A DNA stretch of 64,000 nucleotides from Pseudomonas putida (GCF_002741075.1 NZ_CP016634.1:388501-452500), one strand, 5' to 3'. Shown: positions 6,335 through 13,342, counted from the first letter of the stretch. Translations and numbers: made by a program. Notes: generated from the sequence alone by a model not told the origin.

Positions 6335-7086
6335 TTACTCAGCGCAAGTTCCAGGGCGTTTGGATTCCGGCCTCGTTGTGGCTGGACCACTCGCTGTCGA
6401 CAAACGAGAAGGTGATGCTGGTGGAGATCGGCAGTCTCGAGGATGACATTCGTGGCTGCTACGCCACCAACGCGCACTTCGCGGAGTTCTTCGGCCTGTC
6501 GGTCTCTCGGGTATCCGAAATCATCAGCGGCCTGGCAGAGCGTGGCCTGATCACCATCGAACAGATCAGGGAAGGCAAGCGGGTCGTGGAGCGCCGAATT
6601 CGTCTGTCGAACCCCTTCGAAAAACCGAATACCCCTTCGGAAAACGCCGCGAACCCCTTCGGAAAAGACGGCGAACCCCCTTCGGAAAACACGAAGGGGA
6701 GTAATACATCTATGAGTAATACAAAGAGGGTTAAAGACTTACGTGCATCAGGCACAGAAGTTGACGCTGCATTCGAGCAATTCTGGAAGCTGTATCCCAA
6801 GAAGAAGGGGCGCAAGGATGCCCTCAAGGCCTGGAGCAAGCTCAACCCCGACGCAGACCTGCAGGCCGTCATGATCGTCGCCCTGGCCAACCACTGCGCA
6901 TCCCGCGACTGGACCAAGGACGGCGGCCAATACATTCCACACGCATCCACCTGGCTGAACGGCGAGCGCTGGCACGACGTGTTGCAGCCTGCCACTGGCG
7001 CAGGGCACGGAAGCAACTTCAACAACCTTCCTCAGCACACCCCCGATATGTACCAGGAGGCGCCAGATGGCCGACCGAACTTCTAA
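6331..7086 (+). CDS. Lambda-O-like replication initiator
   Basis: This 251-residue protein starts at GTG (6331), overlapping the preceding stop. Residues 1-90 form a winged-helix DNA-binding domain (WLDHSLSTNEKVMLVEIGSL, then FFGLSVSRVSEIISGLAERG), similar to replication-associated HTH proteins. A low-complexity linker (about 93-125) is encoded by DNA iterons. The C-terminal part (FEQFWKLYPKKKGRKDALKA) is a conserved module of phage replication proteins that act with a helicase loader. It is followed by a DnaC-like loader and a DnaB-like helicase, so it should bind the internal origin and recruit them. The closest functional analogue is lambda O, though similarity is architectural. Confidence 0.85.
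   Translation: MITQRKFQGVWIPASLWLDHSLSTNEKVMLVEIGSLEDDIRGCYATNAHFAEFFGLSVSRVSEIISGLAERGLITIEQIREGKRVVERRIRLSNPFEKPNTPSENAANPFGKDGEPPSENTKGSNTSMSNTKRVKDLRASGTEVDAAFEQFWKLYPKKKGRKDALKAWSKLNPDADLQAVMIVALANHCASRDWTKDGGQYIPHASTWLNGERWHDVLQPATGAGHGSNFNNLPQHTPDMYQEAPDGRPNF
6611..6701. repeat. Iterons: probable phage replication origin inside the O-like gene
   Basis: Four direct copies of ACCCCTTCGRAAAA begin at 6611, 6631, 6653 and 6675, the last with one extra C. One inverted half copy (CGAAGGGG) lies at 6692-6699. Starts are 20-22 bases apart, about two helical turns, so the copies lie on one DNA face. The copies are read in alternating frames (NPFEK, TPSEN, NPFGK, PPSEN), which points to selection on DNA rather than protein. 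An AT-rich tract with a direct repeat (AGTAATACA, 6701 and 6716) follows, as does the unwinding region beside the lambda iterons. Confidence 0.8.
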
Positions 7087-7879
7087 CTTCCGCCGGCTCC
7101 CGCAGGTCATCACGAAGCAGCACGTGACGGAACATTGCCGGCAGCACGGCGAAATCCCGGTTCGCGAGATCGAGCAGTTCGATGGGAGCTACTTGAGGAT
7201 GCCTTGCTCCAAATGCCGGTGGGAAGCGATAAACCGGTCGCCCATGGATGCCGAGGAGTACAAGGCGGCCATGGCTTCGAAGTCGGCCGAGCGGATCAAC
7301 GACTTGCTCATCGGGTCAGGTATCACGCCTCGATTCCGAGAATGCACGCTGGAGAGCTTCAGCACCAACGGCGAGCAGGAAAAGGCGAGAGCCCTGGCGA
7401 CCTGCCAGGCGTATGTCGACAGGTTCACGGAACACTACCGTGATGGTCGTTCGATGATCCTGACCGGCAATGTTGGGACAGGGAAAACTCATCTGGCCTC
7501 GGCCATGGTTCAGGCCGTCATTCGCCGGTACGGCGCCGAAGCCTTGATCGTCCCAGTCGCCGAGGTCTTCCGTGTTGCCAAAGGCGCCATGACCAAGGGT
7601 GCCGCCTACGACGAGCGCGACGTGATCAATGAGCTGGCAGAGGTCGATCTGCTGGTCATTGATGAAGTTGGCGCTCAGCGGGGCAGTGAGTACGAGCAAT
7701 CCCTGCTGCATGAGGTGATCGACCGCCGCTACCAGCTGGTGGTGCCGACGATTCTCGTCAGCAACCTGCCAGCAGATGAGCTGAAGGCCTTCATCGGGGA
7801 CCGAGCCCTTGATCGCTTGCGGCAGGGCGGTGGTAAGGCTGTTGGGTTCACCTGGGCCTCGGCGCGAGGTGAGGCATGA
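7067..7879 (+). CDS. DnaC-like helicase loader (AAA+ ATPase)
   Basis: This 270-residue protein has an N-terminal zinc-ribbon-like segment (C24-x2-H27 and C47-x2-C50). A DnaC/IstB-type AAA+ core follows, with Walker A GNVGTGKT (134-141) and Walker B LLVIDEVG (about 194-201). It should load the phage-encoded helicase onto single-stranded DNA at the origin. The gene has its own ribosome site (AGGAGG, 7 bases upstream) and overlaps the O-like gene by 20 bases. The next gene is the helicase, overlapping by 4 bases, so the O / loader / helicase set forms one replication module. Confidence 0.9.
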   Translation: MADRTSNFRRLPQVITKQHVTEHCRQHGEIPVREIEQFDGSYLRMPCSKCRWEAINRSPMDAEEYKAAMASKSAERINDLLIGSGITPRFRECTLESFSTNGEQEKARALATCQAYVDRFTEHYRDGRSMILTGNVGTGKTHLASAMVQAVIRRYGAEALIVPVAEVFRVAKGAMTKGAAYDERDVINELAEVDLLVIDEVGAQRGSEYEQSLLHEVIDRRYQLVVPTILVSNLPADELKAFIGDRALDRLRQGGGKAVGFTWASARGEA

Positions 7880-9285
7880 GCAAGGAGTTGGTAATGGGCT
7901 ACCCCGAAGCCGAGCAAGGCGTCCTGGGCGCCATCATGCTCGCCTCGCTGGATGGCAACCATGCCCTGGCTGACGACATCGTTGGCCAGATGACCAGTGG
8001 CGACTTCCTGTACGACGACCATGCCGCCCTGTTCGACGTGATCCGGGACTGTCGCGAACGCGGCGTGCCGGTGGACGCCGTGACCGTTGGGGATGTGCAG
8101 CGCGTATTGCCGAGCGGTAAGAGCACGCTGGCCTACGCTGCGGAGCTGAGCCGCGATGTTCCCTCGGTGGCAAACGTCATGACCTATGCCAAGCAGGTCA
8201 AGCAGTGGGCGGTGATCCGTCAGGTGATCGGCATCGGTGATTCGGCGAAGGCGTCGGTGGCCAGCGGCCTGGTTCCGGACGAGATCATCGCGCAGGCTCA
8301 ACAGGCCATGGCTGACCTTCGTGACCTTCAAGCCCCAGGCAAGGCGGGTTACAAGCGCATGGCCGAGGTGCTGCCCAAGGTCTTCGACGGCATGCAGGAG
8401 GTGCTGGATGACCGAGCGCCACCGAAGCTGTCCACCGGCCTGGCCGATCTGGACAAGCTGATCGGCTTCCTGCGCCCCAAGAGTATGGTGGTGATCGCCG
8501 GGCGCCCAGGCAGCGGCAAGACCATGCTTGGGCTGCAGATCGTCAACCACGTCGCCATCCGAGGCGCTGGCGTGGGGCTGATCTTCAGCCTGGAGATGGA
8601 CGAGAAGGAACTGACCGTCCGCACCATCGCCTCCCAGGGTGGTATCGACCTGCGCCGCATGGATGAGGTCAAGAGCCTTGATGAGGACGAGTGGCAGCGG
8701 ATCGGGGCTGCGGGGAGCAAGATCGAGGCTGCCCAGCTGTACCTGAACGACACCCCTGGCATGACCATGAGTGCCATCCGCTCGGAAGCTCGCAAACTCC
8801 AGCGCGAGCAGGGGCTCGACATCCTGATGATCGACTACCTGGGGTTGGTGGGCACTGAAGGGCGGAGTCAGAACCGCGCTGACGCTGTGGCCAAGGTATC
8901 CATCGCGTTGAAGAACCTGGCCAAGGAGCTGAGCGTGCCGGTGCTGGTGCTGGCGCAGCTCAACCGAAACCCAACAGGCCGACCAAACAAGAAGCCCCAG
9001 GCCAGTGACCTGCGCGACTCCGGGCAGATCGAGCAGGACGCCGATGCGGTGATCCTTGTTCACCACGACCCGGAGTCGGAGGCGGGCGAGCAGGGCGTCA
9101 CCGAACTGATCCTCGACAAGGGTCGCCAGGCGCCCCAAGGCTCCTGCCTCGTTCAGCGCCAGGGCCAGTACGCCCGCTTCGTCAACTTCTCCGGCCGGCT
9201 GCCCTCCGACGACGATGTTGAGATGGGCCGCGTCCTGAACTTCTCCAAGCACCGCAAGGGGAGCATGCACCGTGAAACTTTCTGA
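7876..9285 (+). CDS. DnaB-like replicative helicase
   Basis: At 469 residues this is full length for DnaB. An N-terminal helical domain (about 8-110) begins with PEAEQGVLGAIML. After a linker comes the RecA-like domain with Walker A GRPGSGKT (209-216), Walker B ILMIDYLG (about 300-307) and the DnaB-conserved QLNR and SDLRDSGQIEQDAD segments. It unwinds DNA at the replication fork in the 5' to 3' direction. With its own helicase and loader the phage does not need the host DnaB/DnaC-type system for fork assembly. It overlaps the loader gene by 4 bases. Confidence 0.95.
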   Translation: MSKELVMGYPEAEQGVLGAIMLASLDGNHALADDIVGQMTSGDFLYDDHAALFDVIRDCRERGVPVDAVTVGDVQRVLPSGKSTLAYAAELSRDVPSVANVMTYAKQVKQWAVIRQVIGIGDSAKASVASGLVPDEIIAQAQQAMADLRDLQAPGKAGYKRMAEVLPKVFDGMQEVLDDRAPPKLSTGLADLDKLIGFLRPKSMVVIAGRPGSGKTMLGLQIVNHVAIRGAGVGLIFSLEMDEKELTVRTIASQGGIDLRRMDEVKSLDEDEWQRIGAAGSKIEAAQLYLNDTPGMTMSAIRSEARKLQREQGLDILMIDYLGLVGTEGRSQNRADAVAKVSIALKNLAKELSVPVLVLAQLNRNPTGRPNKKPQASDLRDSGQIEQDADAVILVHHDPESEAGEQGVTELILDKGRQAPQGSCLVQRQGQYARFVNFSGRLPSDDDVEMGRVLNFSKHRKGSMHRETF

Positions 9286-9760
9286 TCTGTGGCCGCGCGC
9301 TGGCGCTGGCAAACCTGCAACCCCGGTCGTGTCGGTGACCGTGACCAAGCGTGCTGGCGCCGAGCAGTCCACCGCCCAGTCGGCCACGAACGGCCAGCGC
9401 GGCCCTATCGAGCTGCCCGCCACCCTTGCCGAGTGCGAGGTGTTGGAGGAGGTACTGTGCCGCGATGCCATCCGCCTGGAATGCCAGATCGGCGTTGCCG
9501 AGGGGCTGGCCAAGTCTGAGAAGCGCTATGCCGACCCAGTTTGGTACCACCGGGCCAAGGCGGCGCTCAAGCACATCAACCGTGACCGCCAACGGCTGAT
9601 TCAGCACATGAAGGCCTTGCGGGTCGAGGCTCGCCGCAACTGCCCAGCGTGGCAGGCCCGCGACAAGGCCATCCTGCGTCAGCTGAACTCCCGGGTGCCG
9701 AAGGAGGTGTTCGACGAATGTGTGCGGGTGGCGGACGAAGAGTTGGGGGTGATTCGATGA
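9272..9760 (+). CDS. Phage protein of unknown function, 162 residues
   Basis: The gene starts at GTG (9272) inside the helicase 3' end (14-base overlap). Residues 1-50 are low-complexity (Ala, Thr, Ser); the rest is helical and basic, with YHRAKAALKHINRDRQRLIQ and RVPKEVFDECVRVADEELG. I do not recognise a family. Position after the replication genes and before Q corresponds to the lambda nin region, which carries recombination and accessory functions. Confidence 0.65.
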   Translation: MKLSDLWPRAGAGKPATPVVSVTVTKRAGAEQSTAQSATNGQRGPIELPATLAECEVLEEVLCRDAIRLECQIGVAEGLAKSEKRYADPVWYHRAKAALKHINRDRQRLIQHMKALRVEARRNCPAWQARDKAILRQLNSRVPKEVFDECVRVADEELGVIR

Positions 9761-10320
9761 ATCCATTCGAGCTGTTGAGACGTTTGACGAATCCTCCGGA
9801 GACAATCTCCGAATTCCAGTCGGCGTCTTTGAGCGGCAGCCAGGTTCCACCGGCGCCCAATCCGGCACCACCAGCGCCATCCAAGCGCTACCCGGAAGCC
9901 GAGCGCATCGCCACCTCGCTGCGTGACTATCCGGGCGACTGGGGCTGGCGTCACAAGGGTTACGAGCTGGAGCACAAGCCGAGCGGGTTTGTGCTCTGGG
10001 TGGCGAACCGAGCCCACGGGCTGGCTGAGCGGGCCAATGGCTGCAATTCGGAGTTCACCGAGTCAGAGCAAGCCGTTATCTGGCCGGCCGTGGAGGCCTG
10101 GCTGGAGTCTCACAGGATCGGTTTCACCGGTCGCCTGCCCAAGGTGAAGATCAACTGCCGCAATGGAACCTGGTGGTGCGTTGGCGAAGGGCACCCATGG
10201 GCTGGCGCTGGCGGTTCGCCTGCTGAGGCTTACCGGTCCTGGTCCAGGGCCGTATCGATCGAGGCGCGGACAGACCAGCGCTCCGGTGAAATCCTGCACG
10301 TATGGAGTGGCGCACAATGA
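9757..10320 (+). CDS. Phage protein of unknown function, 187 residues
   Basis: The start is the ATG at 9757, overlapping the previous stop (ATGA); the in-frame extension to 9649 lies within the upstream gene and is not credible. A Pro-rich linker (PPAPNPAPPAPSKRYPEAE) precedes a folded domain containing GHPWAGAGGSPAEAYRSWSR, a nucleic-acid- or host-interaction-like short motif seen in assorted phage early proteins. No firm family assignment is possible. Confidence 0.6.
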   Translation: MNPFELLRRLTNPPETISEFQSASLSGSQVPPAPNPAPPAPSKRYPEAERIATSLRDYPGDWGWRHKGYELEHKPSGFVLWVANRAHGLAERANGCNSEFTESEQAVIWPAVEAWLESHRIGFTGRLPKVKINCRNGTWWCVGEGHPWAGAGGSPAEAYRSWSRAVSIEARTDQRSGEILHVWSGAQ

Positions 10321-10604
10321 GCACCGTAACTGCGGCACTGCCGCGCAAGAGCCTGACCGCCGTGGAGTGCAAGTTCCTCAAGGTGGGCAACCGCATGCTG
10401 CTGGAGCAGTCCAATGGCCGGATTGGTTCGGCAGCCCTGATGGATATCGTCGCTGACTGGCACGCCTCACGGGTCAACATGGGCTTCGAGCAATTTGCCA
10501 AGGGATGGATCACCGAAGGCAACGCCAAGAACAAACACGCTGACAAGCTGCTGCGCCAGCTGTTCGGCCTGGACACCGACCCTACGCCCCGGAGGGCTGC
10601 ATGA
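10317..10604 (+). CDS. Small phage protein before Q, 95 residues
   Basis: ATGA overlap with the preceding gene and a 4-base overlap with Q. The protein is helical with a basic C-terminus (NKHADKLLRQLFGLDTDPTP). No family is recognised. Its place in the nin-like block between helicase and Q suggests an accessory function in DNA metabolism or gene control, but this is position only. Confidence 0.6.
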   Translation: MSTVTAALPRKSLTAVECKFLKVGNRMLLEQSNGRIGSAALMDIVADWHASRVNMGFEQFAKGWITEGNAKNKHADKLLRQLFGLDTDPTPRRAA

Positions 10605-10975
10605 AGAAACGGACTTACGCGAACAAGCCACTGGGCGATACCGAGTGGCTGCTTGAGCAGTGGGGGAGCTGGCGGATGGATGGAATGGGCGTGCCCAGGT
10701 ACGTCTCCCCATCCGTCAGTGCGGCGGCAACTGGAGGTGGCGTTGAATACTCGCTGACTGATGACACCGCTCTGATGATTGACTCAGTCGTGGCCAGGCT
10801 GACGAAGCGCAACCAGCAGATGGGTGACTTCGTCTGGCTGTACTACGGCGCCAAGTGGACATCACTGCGGATTGGTGAGGCCAACAAGATGGCGGAGCGC
10901 AAAGCTTTCGAGGTCATCAAGCAGGGCGTCGCTTGGGTTGATTCGGCCCTGGAGCATTTACGTGAAGCTGCGTAA
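10601..10975 (+). CDS. Antiterminator Q-like protein
   Basis: This 124-residue protein has the pattern of the short phage antiterminator-Q family. An N-terminal WLLEQWGSWRM segment is followed by a GMGVPRYVSPS stretch. Then come the repeated helix LTDDTALMIDSVVARLTKR and a C-terminal domain with FVWLYYGAKWTSLRIGEANK. Q proteins modify polymerase at the late promoter so that it reads through terminators into the head, tail and lysis genes. Support comes from the terminator 76 bases downstream and the late operon beyond it. This short family differs from lambda Q in sequence. Confidence 0.8.
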   Translation: MKKRTYANKPLGDTEWLLEQWGSWRMDGMGVPRYVSPSVSAAATGGGVEYSLTDDTALMIDSVVARLTKRNQQMGDFVWLYYGAKWTSLRIGEANKMAERKAFEVIKQGVAWVDSALEHLREAA

Positions 10976-11050
10976 AAAGTTCTTTCCGGGCGGATAAACA
11001 CCTGTTTTCATAGCAGCGTGTCCAGCTTGCAACGTCACGCGACACAGACG
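10976..11050 (+). promoter_or_regulatory. Expected late promoter / Q-utilisation region
   Basis: These 75 bases separate the Q stop codon from a strong terminator, the same order (Q, pR', tR') as in lambdoid phages. I do not find a convincing -35/-10 pair; TTCTTT near 10980 and weak -10-like sequences near 11000 are the only hints. The call rests on position. Confidence 0.35.
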
Positions 11051-11080
11051 AACCCCGGCCAACGCGTCGGGGTTTTTGTT
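11051..11080 (+). terminator. tR'-like terminator at the head of the late region
   Basis: Stem AACCCCG / CGGGGTT with a 10-base loop followed by five T residues. Polymerase from the late promoter would stop here unless modified by Q. Confidence 0.8.
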
Positions 11081-11088
11081 GTCTGCAA

Positions 11089-11118
11089 TTCACATGTGAT
11101 GGCGCTTTGATCTACCAT
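11089..11118 (+). promoter_or_regulatory. Candidate private promoter of the accessory membrane gene
   Basis: TTCACA (11089-11094) and TACCAT (11113-11118) are 18 bases apart, directly after the terminator and 25 bases before the start codon of the membrane protein gene. If used, it would give expression in the lysogen independent of Q. Confidence 0.5.
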
Positions 11119-11142
11119 GGCCTTCTAGCAAAGGAGTGACTC

Positions 11143-11853
11143 ATGGGGAAGAAAATCGGAAAGGCCATTTGCTGGTTTATGGCATTCGCTGGACTAATGT
11201 CGTGCGCAGGGTGGTTCGCAACGAATGCCCTTGCTGCCATTCTCGCTCTGCTTTCGGCAGTTCTTTTCTGTCCGTTGACCTGGAGCCTCACAAAAAAGGC
11301 ATCTGGCCGCGAAATCCACTCAGGAGCATTTGTAGTTGCGGCACTTGCGGTGATGTTCGCCGGATCCTCTATGATGGCTAAGGGCGACAAGGATCTTGCT
11401 TCTGAGCAAGGTTTTGCGAGTGTCGCGGACTATAAGGCGGCTACTAAGTTGGGCCTTGATGCTGAAGCCTATGCCAAGCACAAGGCAGAAGCAGAGGCGG
11501 CGGAAAAACAGAAGGCGGAACTGGCAAAGGCGGCCGAGGCCAAGAAGGAAAGCGATTGCCGAAATGACTTGCAATGTTGGGCTCAGAAAAATGAGCTTGA
11601 TGCCATTGTTACCTGCAAGCGAGCAATTGAAAGTCTTGCAAAGTACGACTTCGAATGGACAGATGGAATAACTGCTCCAATTTTTGCGAGACTATCCTGG
11701 GGCGATAAGGCCCGCGGGGAGATCATCTATATCGGTGATCAGGTCAAGTTCCAAAATGGGTTCGGAAACTTCTTAAAGCATAAATACGCTTGCAAGTTCG
11801 ACCCGGTAGCTAAAGTTGCGATTAATGCCACTGCAGACCCTGGTCGGCTTTAA
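11143..11853 (+). CDS. Membrane-anchored accessory (moron-like) protein
   Basis: This 236-residue protein follows AAGGAG 7 bases before ATG. Two or three hydrophobic segments (about residues 8-28, 30-50 and 62-80) lead into a charged helix rich in Ala, Lys and Glu (AKHKAEAEAAEKQKAELAKA). A C-terminal domain (about 130-236) has spaced cysteines and the segments YDFEWTDGI, IYIGDQVKFQNGFGNF and YACKFD. I recall similar Cys-containing C-terminal domains in bacterial and prophage proteins of unknown function. The gene has terminators on both sides, a possible own promoter, and visibly lower GC than its neighbours. That is the signature of a moron expressed from the prophage. Superinfection exclusion or host-surface change is a reasonable but untested guess. 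Confidence 0.8.
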   Translation: MGKKIGKAICWFMAFAGLMSCAGWFATNALAAILALLSAVLFCPLTWSLTKKASGREIHSGAFVVAALAVMFAGSSMMAKGDKDLASEQGFASVADYKAATKLGLDAEAYAKHKAEAEAAEKQKAELAKAAEAKKESDCRNDLQCWAQKNELDAIVTCKRAIESLAKYDFEWTDGITAPIFARLSWGDKARGEIIYIGDQVKFQNGFGNFLKHKYACKFDPVAKVAINATADPGRL

Positions 11854-11865
11854 TTCGACCTAGCG

Positions 11866-11891
11866 AGCCCAGCCTTTGCGCTGGGCTTTTT
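11866..11891 (+). terminator. Terminator after the accessory membrane gene
   Basis: Perfect 7-base stem AGCCCAG / CTGGGCT with an 8-base loop followed by TTTT. Confidence 0.8.
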
Positions 11892-11910
11892 CGTTTCTGG
11901 AGTTCTCGAA

Positions 11911-12099
11911 ATGAACGCCATCCGAGACTACTACCGCCGCCATGTGTACCTTGCGAATCTGATCGATGAGACCCACTATCTCTTGATCCGGATGGAGCCA
12001 CATGAAGATGCGAAGGTTAGACCGCTGCGGGTGAAGCATCTCAACAAACTCCTGCGCTATAAGCGCCGCGCCAAGGGCGGAAGCCTTTCGCACAATTGA
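11911..12099 (+). CDS. Small basic phage protein, 62 residues
   Basis: A short frame with a GGAG ribosome site 8-11 bases before ATG. The protein is strongly basic, with many Arg, Lys and His (RHVYLANLIDETHYLLIRME, then LNKLLRYKRRAKGG). It is bounded by terminators on both sides, like the gene before it. No family is recognised. It could be a second small accessory gene or a late-region leader peptide; its ribosome site and isolation favour a real gene. Confidence 0.6.
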   Translation: MNAIRDYYRRHVYLANLIDETHYLLIRMEPHEDAKVRPLRVKHLNKLLRYKRRAKGGSLSHN

Positions 12100-12111
12100 A
12101 CCTATCCATAC

Positions 12112-12137
12112 AGCCCTGGCTTTCGCCGGGGCTTTTT
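12112..12137 (+). terminator. Terminator before the holin gene
   Basis: Stem AGCCCTGGC / GCCGGGGCT (one G-T pair) with a 4-base loop and five T residues. It is the third terminator in a row between Q and the first late gene, so late transcription depends on antitermination. Confidence 0.75.
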
Positions 12138-12169
12138 CATTTGCGCTCCCCGCAACGGGAGGAATCGAG

Positions 12170-12493
12170 ATGGCCCATATGCCCGAGAAAGACCCCGGCC
12201 TTTGGGCCGCCCTCATTGCCTGGGTGATTGCCCACCAGCCCCAGCTAGGAGCTGCTGGGTTGTCAGTTGCCATCGCGGTGTTTCGCGTTATGTATGGCGG
12301 AGGCAACCGCCGACAGATGCTGCTGGAAGGTGCGCTCTGCGGGCTCATCACCCTGGCCCTTGTGCCGTTGCTGGAATGGATGGGCTTGCCGCAGGGCATG
12401 GCCACCTTCGCCGGTGGTGCTGTCGGCTTCATGGGCGTGGAGAAGCTTCGCGGCTACTCCGACCTGTTCTTATCTCGCAAAGCGCAAGGATGA
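12170..12493 (+). CDS. Holin, lambdoid class (three membrane segments)
   Basis: This 107-residue protein has three hydrophobic segments (about residues 12-40, 50-66 and 70-90). The pattern VMYGGGNRRQMLLEGALCGL... LVPLLEWMGLP... GAVGFMGVEKLR is that of phage holin families found in Pseudomonas and Haemophilus phages. It should form the membrane lesion that releases the endolysin at the end of infection. A GGGAGG-type site lies 8 bases upstream. It stands at the start of the late region, while the endolysin and spanins are at the far end, about 19 kb away. Confidence 0.85.
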   Translation: MAHMPEKDPGLWAALIAWVIAHQPQLGAAGLSVAIAVFRVMYGGGNRRQMLLEGALCGLITLALVPLLEWMGLPQGMATFAGGAVGFMGVEKLRGYSDLFLSRKAQG

Positions 12494-12497
12494 CCCG

Positions 12498-12698
12498 ATG
12501 ATCACGCTGACTGACATCAACCGCCGCCAGCACTACTTGGCCCCGGCTGCCATTGCCCGCGTGCAAGAGGCCGGCACCAGCTCGCAGTGGCACGGCATCT
12601 GCGCCGTCGTCCATACGTTCGACGGCCAGGTGATCGAAGTGCGCGAGCGGGCTTCTGATATCGCACGCGAGATTGGTATGCGTAAGGAGGCCCAATGA
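12498..12698 (+). CDS. Small phage protein, 66 residues, FlbD-like fold possible
   Basis: The frame begins at the ATG at 12498, with AAGGA upstream and 4 bases after the holin stop. The sequence MITLTDINRRQHYLAPAAIA followed by VHTFDGQVIEVRERASDIA has the beta-strand pattern seen in FlbD-like proteins (short strand, YLNP-like turn, then a strand ending in VKES). The resemblance is weak. The gene overlaps the next one by 4 bases. Function is unknown; in related prophages the holin-to-terminase stretch carries short variable genes. Confidence 0.6.
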   Translation: MITLTDINRRQHYLAPAAIARVQEAGTSSQWHGICAVVHTFDGQVIEVRERASDIAREIGMRKEAQ

Positions 12699-12886
12699 AG
12701 ACCGAGCTGACTGACCAAGAGGCCAAGGTAGCTCTGCTGCTGGCTGACGCCTGGGACGAATACCTGAAGCTGCCGATCGAGCACCCGCTTGAGCAGCAAG
12801 AGTTCTGCATGGCCATCCACCAGGCGCAGGACAAGGTCCTGGCTCGGTGTGGCCGACGCGCCTTCAATCGCCCGCGGAAGCGCTAA
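12695..12886 (+). CDS. Small phage protein, 63 residues
   Basis: Overlaps the preceding gene by 4 bases. The protein reads as a helical hairpin: a first helix (TDQEAKVALLLADAWDEYLK), a LPIEHP turn, then a second helix with EFCMAIHQAQDKVLAR and a basic tail. No family is assigned. Small helical phage proteins of this size include anti-defence sponges, but the residues that would identify one are not evident here. Confidence 0.6.
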   Translation: MKTELTDQEAKVALLLADAWDEYLKLPIEHPLEQQEFCMAIHQAQDKVLARCGRRAFNRPRKR

Positions 12887-12888
12887 TC

Positions 12889-13224
12889 ATGGCCAGGCTG
12901 AAGACGCTCGGTTCCCGGATCAAGGAGAACGCAGGCTCTCGGGTCAAGTTGGTTACGCCAGGAAGCTGGCGGAGCGGCATGACCAGTTCCCAGCGTGGCT
13001 ACGACTACCGATGGCAGAAGGCGCGGGGGCAGTACCTGCGCGACAACCCTCTGTGCGTCTATTGCGAGCGGCAAGGGCGGACTACTGCAGCGTTCATCGT
13101 TGACCACATCGCGCCGCACCGAGGCGACAAAGACCTGTTCTGGGACCAGACCAACTGGCAGTCGCTGTGCAAGCCTTGTCACGACTCGGTCAAGCAGGCC
13201 GAGGAGGCCGCCGGCCTGAGTTGA
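12889..13224 (+). CDS. HNH endonuclease (packaging-associated)
   Basis: This 111-residue protein carries a complete HNH motif. Zinc ligands are C56-x2-C59 and C94-x2-C97, the catalytic pair D72-H73 lies in IVDHIAPHRGD, with N89 and H98 downstream. I start at the ATG at 12889, not at the in-frame start at 12847 inside the previous gene. HNH proteins next to terminase genes, as HK97 gp74, assist terminase in cutting DNA at cos or in packaging. It lies 118 bases upstream of the small terminase gene. Confidence 0.9.
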   Translation: MARLKTLGSRIKENAGSRVKLVTPGSWRSGMTSSQRGYDYRWQKARGQYLRDNPLCVYCERQGRTTAAFIVDHIAPHRGDKDLFWDQTNWQSLCKPCHDSVKQAEEAAGLS

Positions 13225-13342
13225 TGCACGCCATTGGTGTGCTGCAAGGGGAGGGGGGGGGTAAAAACCTCATACATCGTCCTCTTCTAGACCACTCGCC
13301 CTCGCACGTACAGATTTTTTTCCCCCACAGGATTTTTGTTAA
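13225..13342. other. HNH-TerS intergenic region, candidate cos site
   Basis: These 118 bases hold no gene. They contain a run of nine G residues (13253-13261), then GTAAAAACC and an AT-rich stretch ending in an AGGA ribosome site for the small terminase gene. In cos phages with an HNH-TerS-TerL order the cohesive-end site lies about here. No cos sequence is demonstrated. Confidence 0.3.

Noticed and set aside
6611..6701. Short direct repeats as a CRISPR array
   Set aside because: Units are about 14 bases, spaced 20-22 bases, within a coding gene and without cas genes; iterons explain them.
7729..9513. Minus-strand frame of 594 codons opposite the helicase gene
   Set aside because: Shadow of the DnaB-like gene; no motif or start signal.
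12202..12501. Alternative 99-codon frame over the holin gene as antiholin
   Set aside because: It overlaps the holin in another frame, has no hydrophobic pattern and no ribosome site.
12498..12698. Flagellar regulator FlbD
   Set aside because: Only a short strand pattern is shared and no flagellar genes are nearby; mentioned only as a possible fold.
12695..12886. Anti-CBASS sponge of the Acb2/Tad1 type
   Set aside because: Size and helical hairpin would fit, but I cannot find the characteristic residues, and I recall the family sequence too poorly to claim it.
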